Shown here one piece after another: positions 18,729 through 26,953 of a stretch of DNA of 64,000 bases (position 1 is the stretch's first letter; every line of letters starts with the position of its first letter). The notes under the pieces are model-generated. The model was not told the DNA's origin. It saw only the letters and a list, made by a program, of their open reading frames with translations, and searched no databases. The translations under genes were made by a program, and so were the position numbers. The DNA comes from Hoeflea algicola (GTDB taxonomy: Bacteria > Pseudomonadota > Alphaproteobacteria > Rhizobiales > Rhizobiaceae), in assembly GCF_026619415.1 (NCBI RefSeq), contig NZ_JAOVZR010000001.1, positions 1,302,001 through 1,366,000 on the forward strand, written 5' to 3'.

Positions 18729-19715
18729 TCATGCCTGTTTCCTTTTGCCCGAATTGTCCGTGAGGCGCACAGGATTGTCACCCTGCCCGCTGCCAAGCGG
18801 TAAATCGACAATCTCCGCGCCCAGGCGCCGCGAACTGACGAATGCCGCCACCGCCTCGGTTACCGGTCCGGCCGATACAATGCGCCGGTGTCCAAATCCG
18901 TTGGCCTTGACGAGTTGCACATGCGGCCCCATTGCGGCAATCGCCTCAGCGTTGGAAAAGGCCACCTCCTTGTCGTCCTCGGCATGGATCGCCAGCATCG
19001 GCAGTCGCACATCATGCAGCATCCGGTCGACCCGGAACTCCGACAATGGACGCCCCGAAACCCGGAACACCTGCCGCTCAAAGGCCCGCTGCGCGGCAAC
19101 GCCAAGCCCCAGCCGCTTGCCAAGCCAGATGAACACATCACCCATGTCCGATGGTGCGGCGATGGTAACAATCCGGTCAGGTACCCGCGCCGGCACATGC
19201 AGAATGGCACCGGCTGCTGCCGCCATCACCGATGGCCCGCCGAATGAATGGCCGACAAAGGCTGTAAACGGGCCGTGCTGGCGCCAGGCAGCGTCGATTG
19301 CCTCCACTGCCGTGCCCAGGTGAAGCTTGCGCCCCGACGATGCTCCATGTCCGGGCAGGTCGAGACATACCGCTGTCTTGCCGGTCGCCACCAGCGCATC
19401 TGCCATCGCCACCATGTGATCGGTCCGAGATCCGTAACCGTGGACGATCAGAACCCGCTCGCCATCGGCGCGGTCAGTTGCGGGACGGAACACATGGGTG
19501 GCAACTGCACCGCTGGAAACGGTCAACCGGACCATTTCCGACTCGGCCATACGGTCTCGCGCCTTGGCAATTGCCGCGCGTTCCTTGTTGCTTTTGGGAT
19601 TGACCGGCGGCGTTCGGCAGAACAACCAGAACGCCAGTTCCCCCGCCTTTTCAGGCGATTGCGCCGCCAGCACCCGGAATCCGATGCGGGTGACCTTTTC
19701 AAGAAGAGATGCCAT
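18729..19715 (-). CDS. alpha/beta hydrolase
   Basis: A 328-residue serine hydrolase of unknown substrate. The nucleophile motif GHSFGG, the upstream LIVHGYGSRTDH (oxyanion region) and DLPGHGASSG are typical of the lysophospholipase/esterase branch; the Asp of LAIHAEDDKEV and the late His of GFGHRRIVSAG complete the triad. I chose ATG 19715, with ACGAGG eight bases upstream, rather than longer frames that run through the divergent regulator. It is divergent from a MarR gene 45 bases away, with tandem operator-like sites between them, so the regulator probably controls it. Confidence 0.88.
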   Translation of the reverse strand: MASLLEKVTRIGFRVLAAQSPEKAGELAFWLFCRTPPVNPKSNKERAAIAKARDRMAESEMVRLTVSSGAVATHVFRPATDRADGERVLIVHGYGSRTDHMVAMADALVATGKTAVCLDLPGHGASSGRKLHLGTAVEAIDAAWRQHGPFTAFVGHSFGGPSVMAAAAGAILHVPARVPDRIVTIAAPSDMGDVFIWLGKRLGLGVAAQRAFERQVFRVSGRPLSEFRVDRMLHDVRLPMLAIHAEDDKEVAFSNAEAIAAMGPHVQLVKANGFGHRRIVSAGPVTEAVAAFVSSRRLGAEIVDLPLGSGQGDNPVRLTDNSGKRKQA

Positions 19716-19732
19716 AGTGAGAACCTCGTTTA

Positions 19733-19766
19733 GTTCATCCATGAACAGAATTGTACAACCATGAAC
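19733..19766. promoter_or_regulatory. tandem MarR-type operators
   Basis: GTTCATCCATGAAC at 19733-19746 is a perfect 6-2-6 inverted repeat. A second copy, GTACAACCATGAAC at 19753-19766, matches it at 12 of 14 positions and overlaps the marR start codon. The copies are 20 bases apart, about two helical turns, so bound dimers would lie on the same face of the DNA. The second copy contains most of another small palindrome, TTGTACAA. The location between divergent genes fits autoregulation and control of the hydrolase. Confidence 0.7.
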
Positions 19767-20285
19767 AAAAAGCAAGCCTACCCCTGGGAAAATCCGCGGT
19801 TTCGTAACTGGGTGGCCGTTGCCCGCGCCTGCCACGTGATGGGGCAGACTCTGGCGCGCGAACTGCAACCGCTTGATATCAAGCCGCCGCATCTCGATAT
19901 CCTGATCAACCTGTTCCGGACCCCCGGGATTTCCCAGCAGGACCTCGCCGACAAGCTGTTGGTAGGACGCTCGAACCTGTCGATGCTGCTGCCGCAAATG
20001 CAAAAGCGAGGGCTGCTGGTGCGTCGTGGCGACCCGCAGGACCGGCGGGTGCTGCGGCTTGAACTCACCGAAGAAGGGGAAGAGCTGACAAAAAAGGCGA
20101 TTGCCATTCAATCGGCGCTGATCGACCGCACCATGAAAACCGCAACGGCCGAGGAATGTCATCTGATCGGCGGCGTCATGACCCGGATGATCAATGAACT
20201 GACCTCGCCGGAAGAGGCCGGGCTGGTCGCCATAGACAAGAACGACGAGGAGCCTGACGAGATCGACGCTGGCAGCAAGAACTAA
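19761..20285 (+). CDS. MarR-family transcriptional regulator
   Basis: A 174-residue winged-helix regulator. The DNA-binding region (about residues 45-110) reads LDILINLFRTPGISQQDLADKLLVGRSNLSMLLPQMQKRGLL, followed by the wing RGDPQDRRVLRLELTEEG, the standard MarR pattern. Flanking helices form the dimer interface. The C-terminal 20 residues are acidic and probably disordered. The start codon lies inside the second operator copy, so bound repressor would also block its own translation start region. The effector is unknown. The divergent hydrolase is the most likely target. Confidence 0.92.
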   Translation: MNKKQAYPWENPRFRNWVAVARACHVMGQTLARELQPLDIKPPHLDILINLFRTPGISQQDLADKLLVGRSNLSMLLPQMQKRGLLVRRGDPQDRRVLRLELTEEGEELTKKAIAIQSALIDRTMKTATAEECHLIGGVMTRMINELTSPEEAGLVAIDKNDEEPDEIDAGSKN

Positions 20286-20299
20286 CGCGGCTGCGCCAT

Positions 20300-20668
20300 T
20301 CAGAAAATTCGAGACATGCCCTTGTCAGCCAGTTCGGCGATGTATTCAGCCCAACGCTCGTCCTTGGCTTCGCCAAGCTCGGACAGGAAACTCCAGGTGA
20401 AAATGCCGGTGTCATGGCTATCGTCAAACGCCAGCCGCACAGCGTAGTTGCCGACCGGGTGCACCTTGGTAATCGTCACCTCCGATTTGCCGCCAACCGT
20501 GACCCGTTGCGCCGGCGAATGCCCCTGCACTTCCGCAGATGGCGAGCGTACCCTGAGCAATTCGGCTTCGATTGTATGGGACCGGCCATCGGTAAAGCTG
20601 ATGGTAAGCGATTTGCGGTCAGGCGAAACCCGCAGTTCCTTCGGCCAGGCCTTGTCATGTTCGCTCAT
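20300..20668 (-). CDS. stand-alone DUF971 protein
   Basis: A 122-residue protein of DUF971, the fold that forms the N-terminal domain of gamma-butyrobetaine hydroxylases and that also occurs fused to Mrp/ApbC-type Fe-S carriers. Typical parts are PKELRVSPDRKSLTISFTDG, LRVRSPSAEVQGHSP, VTITKVHPVGNYAVRLAFDD and HDTGIFTWSFLSELG. ATG 20668 has GAAGGTG upstream. The gene is convergent with marR (14 bases) and divergent from moaA. Its function is unknown; a role in Fe-S or cofactor handling is inference from fusions. Confidence 0.88.
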   Translation of the reverse strand: MSEHDKAWPKELRVSPDRKSLTISFTDGRSHTIEAELLRVRSPSAEVQGHSPAQRVTVGGKSEVTITKVHPVGNYAVRLAFDDSHDTGIFTWSFLSELGEAKDERWAEYIAELADKGMSRIF

Positions 20669-20692
20669 ATTTCGGCACCTTCGCTTGCTATT

Positions 20693-20720
20693 CCCGCCTG
20701 ATCTAGAAGGGATCAGCGGG
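20693..20720. repeat. stem-loop between DUF971 gene and moaA
   Basis: The arms CCCGCCTGATC (20693-20703) and GATCAGCGGG (20711-20720) pair over ten bases with one bulged C and a seven-base loop. No T run follows on either strand, so it is not a plain terminator. It lies in the 154-base divergent gap. It does not look like the known molybdenum-cofactor riboswitch, which is much longer. Confidence 0.5.
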
Positions 20721-20822
20721 CGGCACAAGCCGGGGCGGCGAAATGCCCTGCCCGACGCAAGCGCTATCACTTGACGTAAGCCCAATGGATGACGACAGTG
20801 ATGGCAACATTGCAAAGGATCA

Positions 20823-21848
20823 ATGCGAATGTCTGACGCCTCAGCCGCAGCCCCGACCATGATCGACCCGTTTGGCCGGACGGTGAATTATTTGCGGGTC
20901 TCGGTAACCGACCGGTGCGATTTCCGCTGCACCTATTGCATGGCGGAAAATATGACCTTCCTGCCCAAGAAGGATCTTCTGACGCTGGAAGAGCTCGACC
21001 GCATGTGCACAGCCTTTGTCGACAAGGGGGTGCGCAAGATCCGGCTGACCGGTGGAGAGCCGCTTGTGCGCAAGAACATCATGCAACTGGTCCGCCAGAT
21101 CGGACGACACATTGATGCCGGTCGCATGGATGAATTGACGCTGACCACCAACGGGTCGCAGCTCACCCGCTTTGCATCCGAATTGTATGAGTGTGGCGTG
21201 CGCCGCATCAATGTCTCGATCGACACGCTTGACCCCGACAAATTCCGCAAGATTACCCGCTGGGGCGAACTCGGCAAGGTGCTGGAGGGCGTCAAGGCGG
21301 CCCAGCAGGCGGGCCTCGGCATCAAGATCAACGCGGTGGCGCTCAAGGGCTTCAACGATACCGAGATACCTGAAATGCTCAAATGGGCCCACGGCCAGGG
21401 CATGGACATGACCGTGATCGAGACCATGCCGATGGGCGAGATCGACGAGGACCGCACCGACCAGTATCTGCCGCTGTCGCTGCTTCGCGCCAACCTCGAA
21501 CGCCAGTTCACGCTTGAGGACATCCCTTTCAATACCGGCGGACCGGCTCGCTATGTGAAGGTGGCCGAGACCGGAGGCAAGCTCGGCTTCATCACCCCGA
21601 TGACGCATAATTTCTGCGAAAGCTGCAACCGCGTCCGGCTCACGTGCACCGGCACGCTGTACATGTGCCTGGGCCAGAATGACGCCGCCGACCTGCGCGC
21701 GCCGCTGCGCGCCTCGGAAGGCAATGAGCTGCTGTCGGACGCCATTGATGAGGCCATCGGTCGCAAGCCCAAGGGTCACGATTTCATCATCGACCGCACC
21801 ACCAGGCAACCCGCTGTCGCGCGCCACATGAGCGTCACCGGCGGCTGA
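20823..21848 (+). CDS. moaA: GTP 3',8-cyclase MoaA (Mo-cofactor biosynthesis)
   Basis: Radical-SAM enzyme that, with MoaC, turns GTP into cyclic pyranopterin monophosphate, the first step of molybdopterin synthesis. Its 341 residues show the N-terminal radical-SAM cluster CDFRCTYC, the LTGGEPL loop, a C-terminal second cluster ([13 protein letters not shown]) and the C-terminal GG (MSVTGG) needed for activity. Two ATGs (20823, 20829) follow AAAGGA; either could be used. NarG in this window needs the product. The other moa genes are not in the window. Confidence 0.97.
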   Translation: MRMSDASAAAPTMIDPFGRTVNYLRVSVTDRCDFRCTYCMAENMTFLPKKDLLTLEELDRMCTAFVDKGVRKIRLTGGEPLVRKNIMQLVRQIGRHIDAGRMDELTLTTNGSQLTRFASELYECGVRRINVSIDTLDPDKFRKITRWGELGKVLEGVKAAQQAGLGIKINAVALKGFNDTEIPEMLKWAHGQGMDMTVIETMPMGEIDEDRTDQYLPLSLLRANLERQFTLEDIPFNTGGPARYVKVAETGGKLGFITPMTHNFCESCNRVRLTCTGTLYMCLGQNDAADLRAPLRASEGNELLSDAIDEAIGRKPKGHDFIIDRTTRQPAVARHMSVTGG

Positions 21849-21867
21849 TCATACCGGAGCAGTTTGC

Positions 21868-22965
21868 ATGCGTGTTGCCGTAATTGGTGGCGGGATCACC
21901 GGTCTCTCCACCGCCTGGTCGTTGACCAAGGCAGGTATCGAAACGACCCTGTTCGAACGCGGCGCCATTCCCAATCCACTGGGCGCGTCTGGCGATCATC
22001 ACCGCATCATCCGCCGCGCCTATGGCAGCCAGGGTGGCTATCAGCGCCGGATCACCGAGGCCTATGCGGCCTGGGATGAGATGTGGAACGATCTCGGGCG
22101 CAGCCACCTTCTGGCCAGCGGCTTCCTGCTGGTTTCGCTTTATGAAGGCGACATGAGCGACCAGATGCGTCAGGGGCTTGCCGATCAGAACGATCCGCAT
22201 GAAACCATGCCCGGCGCCGAAGCCGTCAGGCGTTATCCCTATCTCGATGCCAACAATGTGCGCGCTGTCACCTTCAGCCCCGAGGGCGGCGCACTGATGT
22301 GCAGGCACATTGCCACGGATCTGGCAAAGTGGTTGACCGATCACGGCTGCAACGTCCGCGACCATACTCAGATCGGCTCCGTCGATCATGAAACCGGCGA
22401 AGTCAGGACCTGTGACGGCGAAATTCACCAGTTCGACCGCATTGTTATTGCCGCCGGCGCCTGGGTGCTCGACCTTGTTCCCGCGCTCGGATCAGAGCTC
22501 ACACCGTGGCGCACGGCCGTGGCCTATCTCGACCCGCCGGCGGATCTCGCCGAGAGCTGGGCCAATTCCCCGGTAATTCTGGAAACCGGCGGCGAGTCGG
22601 ACGGCTATGTGCTGCCGCCGGCGCGCGGTGCAGGCCTGAAATTCGGCACCGGCCGGCACAAGATCAAAAGTCCACCGGATCAAAACCGTGACGTGGCGCC
22701 CGATGAGGCCCGGCAGATCCTCAACCATTTCGCCCCGACATTTGCCCGGCTCGATGAATACCGTGTCACCGATGTGGTGTCCTGCGCCTATACCTTTACC
22801 CGCGACGAGCATTTCCTGACCCGTCGTATCGGCAAATCCACGATTGTCTCCGCCTGCTCCGGACATGGCTACAAGTTCGGTGCCGCCGTCGGCCGGCGCG
22901 TTGCCAGAAGCCTGCTTGATGGCGATGATCCTGCGCTCTATCGCTGGATCGAGGCGCGCGACTGA
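21868..22965 (+). CDS. FAD-dependent oxidoreductase (DAO/sarcosine oxidase type)
   Basis: A 365-residue flavoprotein of the D-amino-acid oxidase fold. The N-terminal MRVAVIGGGITGLSTAWSL is the FAD dinucleotide loop. The segment ASGDHHRIIRRAYG resembles the region of monomeric sarcosine oxidase and N-methyltryptophan oxidase that carries covalently bound flavin environments, and the C-terminal CSGHGYKFGAAVG is the typical flavin-contacting end. It probably oxidises an N-methylated or secondary amine; the substrate cannot be told. It starts 19 bases after moaA on the same strand, perhaps co-transcribed. Confidence 0.85.
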   Translation: MRVAVIGGGITGLSTAWSLTKAGIETTLFERGAIPNPLGASGDHHRIIRRAYGSQGGYQRRITEAYAAWDEMWNDLGRSHLLASGFLLVSLYEGDMSDQMRQGLADQNDPHETMPGAEAVRRYPYLDANNVRAVTFSPEGGALMCRHIATDLAKWLTDHGCNVRDHTQIGSVDHETGEVRTCDGEIHQFDRIVIAAGAWVLDLVPALGSELTPWRTAVAYLDPPADLAESWANSPVILETGGESDGYVLPPARGAGLKFGTGRHKIKSPPDQNRDVAPDEARQILNHFAPTFARLDEYRVTDVVSCAYTFTRDEHFLTRRIGKSTIVSACSGHGYKFGAAVGRRVARSLLDGDDPALYRWIEARD

Positions 22966-23074
22966 TCAATATACGTGATCAATCGCCCACGTTGTTTGAA
23001 TGGGTGCAATTCCCTAGCAATGATAGGGTCAATTTTTAGTACGCGATTCCGCGCAGACCATTTTCGGATATCAC

Positions 23075-23986
23075 ATGGCCTTGTCTCAGAATATTCGCGG
23101 CTCCGTATTGATGACCCTGTCAATGGCAGGGTTCACCTGCAACGATTCGATCGTCAAACTGCTGACCAGCGATTTAAGCGTCGCCCAGGTGATGTTCCTG
23201 CGTGGTGTCATCGCCACCTTGCTGATCTATCTCTTCGCCCGCCACAAGCGCGCGCTTCGCCCGCTGCGGCTGCTGCTCAATCCCTGGATCGCGCTGCGGG
23301 TGGTTGGAGAACTGGGCGGCACCGTGACATTTCTCATCGGGCTGGCCAATGTACCACTCGCCAATGCATCGGCGATCCTGCAGGCGTTGCCGCTCGCCGT
23401 CACCATGGGTGCGGCGATGTTCCTGTCCGAGCCGGTTGGCTGGCGTCGGTGGGGCGCCATTCTGGTTGGTTTTACCGGTGTGTTGATTATCGTCCGCCCC
23501 GGCGTCGAAGGGTTTTCGCCCTATTCGCTGATGATCGTCGGAACCGTGATCTTCGCCTCGGCGCGCGACATCGCCACCCGCAAGGTGGATCCGGCGATTC
23601 CATCGCTGTTCCTGTCAACGGTAACGGCTGGGGCCGTGTGCCTCGCCGGACTGGTGTTGGTCTGGCCGATGGGTGGCTGGCAGCCGGTCGACGCGCTGCA
23701 ACTGGGACTGATCTCGATTGCCGCCTGCCTGGTGCTGGTCGGCTACCAGTGCATCATCATGGCAATGCGCGAGGGCGACATCTCCTTCATCGCTCCGTTC
23801 CGCTATACCGGCCTGATCTGGGCGGTGTTGCTGGGATATCTGGTGTTTGGCGAAGTTCCTGATATCTACATGGCAATCGGCGGAGTCATCGTCATTGGGT
23901 CCGGGCTCTACACGCTCTACCGCGAACACGTCAAAAAGAGCAGCGACAAACCGGCAAGCCGCGCCCCGCCGCGCCATTCGCCGTGA
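23075..23986 (+). CDS. EamA/DMT-family transporter
   Basis: A 303-residue inner-membrane protein with about ten hydrophobic segments in two EamA repeats (about residues 8-140 and 155-290). The first repeat opens with RGSVLMTLSMAGFTCNDSIVKLL, the second with SLMIVGTVIFASARDIATRK. Proteins of this family export or import small metabolites; this subgroup is often annotated as an S-adenosylmethionine or riboflavin-like carrier without proof. It lies 109 bases after the FAD oxidoreductase. The C-terminal tail is basic and cytoplasmic. Confidence 0.9.
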   Translation: MALSQNIRGSVLMTLSMAGFTCNDSIVKLLTSDLSVAQVMFLRGVIATLLIYLFARHKRALRPLRLLLNPWIALRVVGELGGTVTFLIGLANVPLANASAILQALPLAVTMGAAMFLSEPVGWRRWGAILVGFTGVLIIVRPGVEGFSPYSLMIVGTVIFASARDIATRKVDPAIPSLFLSTVTAGAVCLAGLVLVWPMGGWQPVDALQLGLISIAACLVLVGYQCIIMAMREGDISFIAPFRYTGLIWAVLLGYLVFGEVPDIYMAIGGVIVIGSGLYTLYREHVKKSSDKPASRAPPRHSP

Positions 23987-24015
23987 ATTCGGGAGTCGAA
24001 GGCAGATTCGGGCCG

Positions 24016-24225
24016 CTAGCGGGCTTGCCCGGTGCCACTGGCATTCGTCGGCTTGAGCCTCTTGTCGCTATCCCCGGCCGCGCGCGCGCGATTTTGTTCG
24101 CCAGAGGCTTGCAATTCGCGGGCAAGCGCGTCGGCTTCCCACTCGGCAAGCAGCAACGCATGACCGCATACACCCCATGGGGCATTGCAGAATGGGCATT
24201 GATCGATGATCTCATCGCCCGGCAT
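24016..24225 (-). CDS. small zinc-ribbon-like protein
   Basis: A 69-residue product on the minus strand between two plus-strand membrane protein genes. The ATG at 24225 is preceded by a strong GGAGG five bases away from the AACTT spacer, which argues for real translation. Residues 10-22 read CPFCNAPWGVCGH, a CxxC-x5-CxH arrangement that could bind zinc. A helical stretch (LLAEWEADALARELQAS) and a basic, disordered tail follow. I do not recognise a named family. It is short enough to be missed by automated gene calling. Confidence 0.6.
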   Translation of the reverse strand: MPGDEIIDQCPFCNAPWGVCGHALLLAEWEADALARELQASGEQNRARAAGDSDKRLKPTNASGTGQAR

Positions 24226-24435
24226 AAGTTCCTCCGCTAGCGGTAAAAACGTATCATATTAGAAATTACATGTAAATTTTGACAATACTAAATCCAAGCT
24301 GCAACAAGACAAGTAATGCCCAAGTCAAGCTCGAACCAATATCATCGCATAGGCCACACGGACCCGAAGAATTGGCGATCTCGACATTCCTGATTACATT
24401 TGCAACGCGGTGCATGAGGACACAAGACGATTCCC

Positions 24436-25668
24436 ATGAACAATTCCAAATTCCTCGATCGCACGACGCCACCGCATATCGTCACCCTGGTGGTAATATC
24501 GGGTTTGAGTGCATTGAACATGAACCTGTTCTTGCCGTCCCTGCCCGGAATCGCCACCCACTACCACGCGGATTACGCGCTGGTACAGCTGGCGGTCTCC
24601 GGCTATCTCGGGTTCACCGCCATCTTGCAACTGCTGATCGGGCCGCTGTCTGACCGCTATGGCCGTCGCCCGGTGATGTTGGTCAGCCTGGTGATTTTTC
24701 TTGTCGCTACGGCTCTGATTCCGCTTGCACCGACAGTCGAGAGCTTTCTCGTCATCCGCATGCTCCAGGCCAGCGTGGTTTCCGGCCTGGTGCTTTCGCG
24801 GGCGATCATCCGCGACGTGGTCGACACGGACCAGGCAGCGTCGATGATCGGCTATGTGACGATGGGAATGACAATTGCACCGATGATCGGCCCAGCGCTT
24901 GGCGGCGTGCTGGACGAACTGTTCGGCTGGCAGTCGACCTTCGTGGTGCTGTTTCTGGTCGGTCTCGCCGTGCTGGCGCTTGCCGCCGCCGATCTGGGCG
25001 AGACCAATCAGCACCGCTCTAAAAGTATGCTCAGGCAGTTCGGCGCCTATCCAGAACTAGCCCGTTCGCGCCGGTTCTGGGGCTACACGCTGACTGCCAC
25101 CTTTGCCTCAGGGGCGTTCTTTTCCTTTCTCGGTGGCGGCCCGTTTGTTGCCACCGAAATTCTCGGCATGACCCCAAGCGAACTGGGCTTCTATCTGGTA
25201 TTCGTGGCAATCGGCTACATGGTCGGCAACTTCATTTCCGGCCGCTATGCCAGTCGCATCGGTATCAACCGGATGATGATCAGCGGCGGCTTGATTGCCA
25301 CTGCCGGGATGGCAATCTCATTGCTGATGTTTCTGGCGGGCCTATGGCATCCGATTTCATTCTTCGGTCCGATCCTGCTGATCGGCCTCGGCAATGGCGT
25401 CACCCTGCCAAGCGCCAATGCCGGTATCGTCAGTGTCCGGCCACAGCTCGCCGGATCCGCCTCGGGAATGGGCGGCGCCATGATCATTGGCGGTGGTGCG
25501 GCGATGGCCTCGCTGGTCGGCGCAATCCTGTCAGTGGAAACCGGCCCTTACCCACTCATCCTGGCGATGCTGGCATCATCAATTCTTGGCGTACTCGCAG
25601 CCCTTTACGTGCTCAAGGTGGAACGCAGTATTGCTGCGACCGCCCACGCAATCGAACCAACCGCATAA
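24436..25668 (+). CDS. MFS exporter, Bcr/CflA type
   Basis: A 410-residue, 12-helix major-facilitator protein. The first cytoplasmic loop GPLSDRYGRRPVML is the MFS motif A, and the fifth-helix region GLVLSRAIIRDVVDTDQAASMIGYVTMGMTIAPMIGPALGG is the drug-export signature of the Bcr/CflA (DHA1) group, whose members pump bicyclomycin, chloramphenicol or sulfonamides in other bacteria. The substrate here is unknown. The preceding 195 bases (24241-24435) are AT-rich for this genome and hold no gene that I can support. Confidence 0.9.
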   Translation: MNNSKFLDRTTPPHIVTLVVISGLSALNMNLFLPSLPGIATHYHADYALVQLAVSGYLGFTAILQLLIGPLSDRYGRRPVMLVSLVIFLVATALIPLAPTVESFLVIRMLQASVVSGLVLSRAIIRDVVDTDQAASMIGYVTMGMTIAPMIGPALGGVLDELFGWQSTFVVLFLVGLAVLALAAADLGETNQHRSKSMLRQFGAYPELARSRRFWGYTLTATFASGAFFSFLGGGPFVATEILGMTPSELGFYLVFVAIGYMVGNFISGRYASRIGINRMMISGGLIATAGMAISLLMFLAGLWHPISFFGPILLIGLGNGVTLPSANAGIVSVRPQLAGSASGMGGAMIIGGGAAMASLVGAILSVETGPYPLILAMLASSILGVLAALYVLKVERSIAATAHAIEPTA

Positions 25669-26053
25669 GGATTGCCGGCGGCATCCTTGCCGCAGCGCTC
25701 TCCCGCGGGCCTCGGTGCCCATCTTTCCGATAGCGGCAATCGGAGCATGGCGCTTTTGTCGAATGGGCGAAAAATACAGACGTCGACTTTAGGGAAAACA
25801 GCGGATCTCGCCCCATTCGTCAACATCATTTCGCTCGCCATCCGTGCCCGCGCCGCCGCGCAAATCCCCGCGTTTGAGCAGCTGGCGGGATGATATCAAC
25901 AGGCTTACCTGCCCTGACGTTTGGTAAGCCTCCATTTCCTATTGCAATCGCCGATAAAACAGTGGGAGTATCCCCCCAGCGCGGAATACAACACCCGCGA
26001 ACAAGCGGAATGCGGAACAATAATCCGCAAGCCCGTAAACGGAGAGGACTCTT
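25669..26053. other. intergenic region with a hairpin
   Basis: A 385-base gap between the MFS gene and the solute-binding protein gene. No credible gene is seen; the short open frames here lack ribosome sites and family features. It contains a perfect 9-base inverted repeat, AGGCTTACC (25901-25909) and GGTAAGCCT (25923-25931), with a 13-base loop, which could end the MFS transcript or sit in the leader of the binding protein. The ribosome site of the next gene is GGAGAGG at 26040. Confidence 0.55.
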
Positions 26054-26848
26054 ATGCATATTTCCAGACGTATCGCCCTGGCAGTTTCGGCTGTCGCATT
26101 GGCAGTTTCCATGGGCGCGGCACACGCCGCCAGCCACAGCGAAATGAAAAAGGTCATCATCGGCACCGAAGGCGCTTACCCGCCGTTCAACAATCTTGAA
26201 TCCGATGGCAGTCTGGTCGGTTTCGACATCGATATCGCCAAGGCGCTGTGTGACGAAATGAAGGTCGAATGCGAATTCGTCACTCAGGACTGGGACGGCA
26301 TCATTCCGGCTCTCCTGGCCGGCAAGTTCGACGCTATCATCGCCTCGATGTCGATCACCGAAGAGCGCAAGGAAAAGGTCGACTTCACCAACAAGTACTA
26401 CAACACTCCGCCGGCCATCGCCGTGCCGAAGGACAGCACGATCACTGAGGCTACCGACGCGGCACTCGCGGGCAAGATGCTGGGCGCGCAGTCATCGACC
26501 ACGCACTCCAACTATGCCGAGGAAAAGCTGCCCTCCGCCGAACTCAAGCTCTATCCGACGCCTGACGAGTACAAGCTGGACATCGGCTCGGGCCGCATCG
26601 ACGCCGTCATCGACGACGTCATCGTGCTTGGCGAATGGCTGAAAACGGACGACGGCGCCTGCTGCAAGCTGCTCGGCACGCTGACCCCGGATCTGGTGAT
26701 TAATGGCGAAGGCGCCGGTATTGCCATCCGCAAGGGCGAAACCGAACTGCGTGACATGTTCAACGCCGCAATTGTCGCGATCCGCGAAAACGGCACCTAC
26801 AAGACCATCAACGACAAGTATTTTGACGTTGATGTCTACGGCGAATGA
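26054..26848 (+). CDS. basic amino-acid ABC transporter, binding protein
   Basis: A 264-residue periplasmic binding protein of the HisJ/ArgT (lysine/arginine/ornithine/histidine or opine) type. A signal peptide (IALAVSAVALAVSMGAAHA) is cleaved near residue 24. Ligand-pocket features are EGAYPPFNNLESDGSLVGFDIDIAKAL, MSITEERKEKVDFTNKYY and SSTTHSNYAEEKLP. Cys pairs in ALCDEMKVECEF and in GACCKLLG match the disulfides of ArgT-like proteins. It is the first gene of a three-gene set and is separated from the permeases by a hairpin that would favour its overexpression. Confidence 0.92.
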   Translation: MHISRRIALAVSAVALAVSMGAAHAASHSEMKKVIIGTEGAYPPFNNLESDGSLVGFDIDIAKALCDEMKVECEFVTQDWDGIIPALLAGKFDAIIASMSITEERKEKVDFTNKYYNTPPAIAVPKDSTITEATDAALAGKMLGAQSSTTHSNYAEEKLPSAELKLYPTPDEYKLDIGSGRIDAVIDDVIVLGEWLKTDDGACCKLLGTLTPDLVINGEGAGIAIRKGETELRDMFNAAIVAIRENGTYKTINDKYFDVDVYGE

Positions 26849-26882
26849 CCGGATCTGATCCGCTGATATGATCAACTGACGG

Positions 26883-26909
26883 AACGGCGGGCGAATTTCG
26901 TCCGCCGTT
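26883..26909 (+). terminator. intercistronic hairpin after the binding-protein gene
   Basis: The arms AACGGCGGGCG and CGTCCGCCGTT pair over eleven bases (one G-T pair) around AATTT, and TTTTC follows from 26908. The position, 34 bases after the stop of the binding-protein gene and before the permeases, is typical of a partial terminator or mRNA-stabilising structure that gives more binding protein than permease. Confidence 0.7.
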
Positions 26910-26953
26910 TTCGCTTCAAGACCGCGATCAACGCGGCATGAACAGGGGATGGC

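Noticed and set aside
20669-20822. Possible molybdenum-cofactor riboswitch ahead of moaA
   Set aside because: The gap holds only one short bulged stem-loop; the multi-helix Moco element is not present.
22963-22981. Two TGATCA palindromes 13 bases apart ahead of the EamA gene
   Set aside because: The first overlaps the stop codon of the preceding gene and the motif is short; chance is a sufficient explanation.
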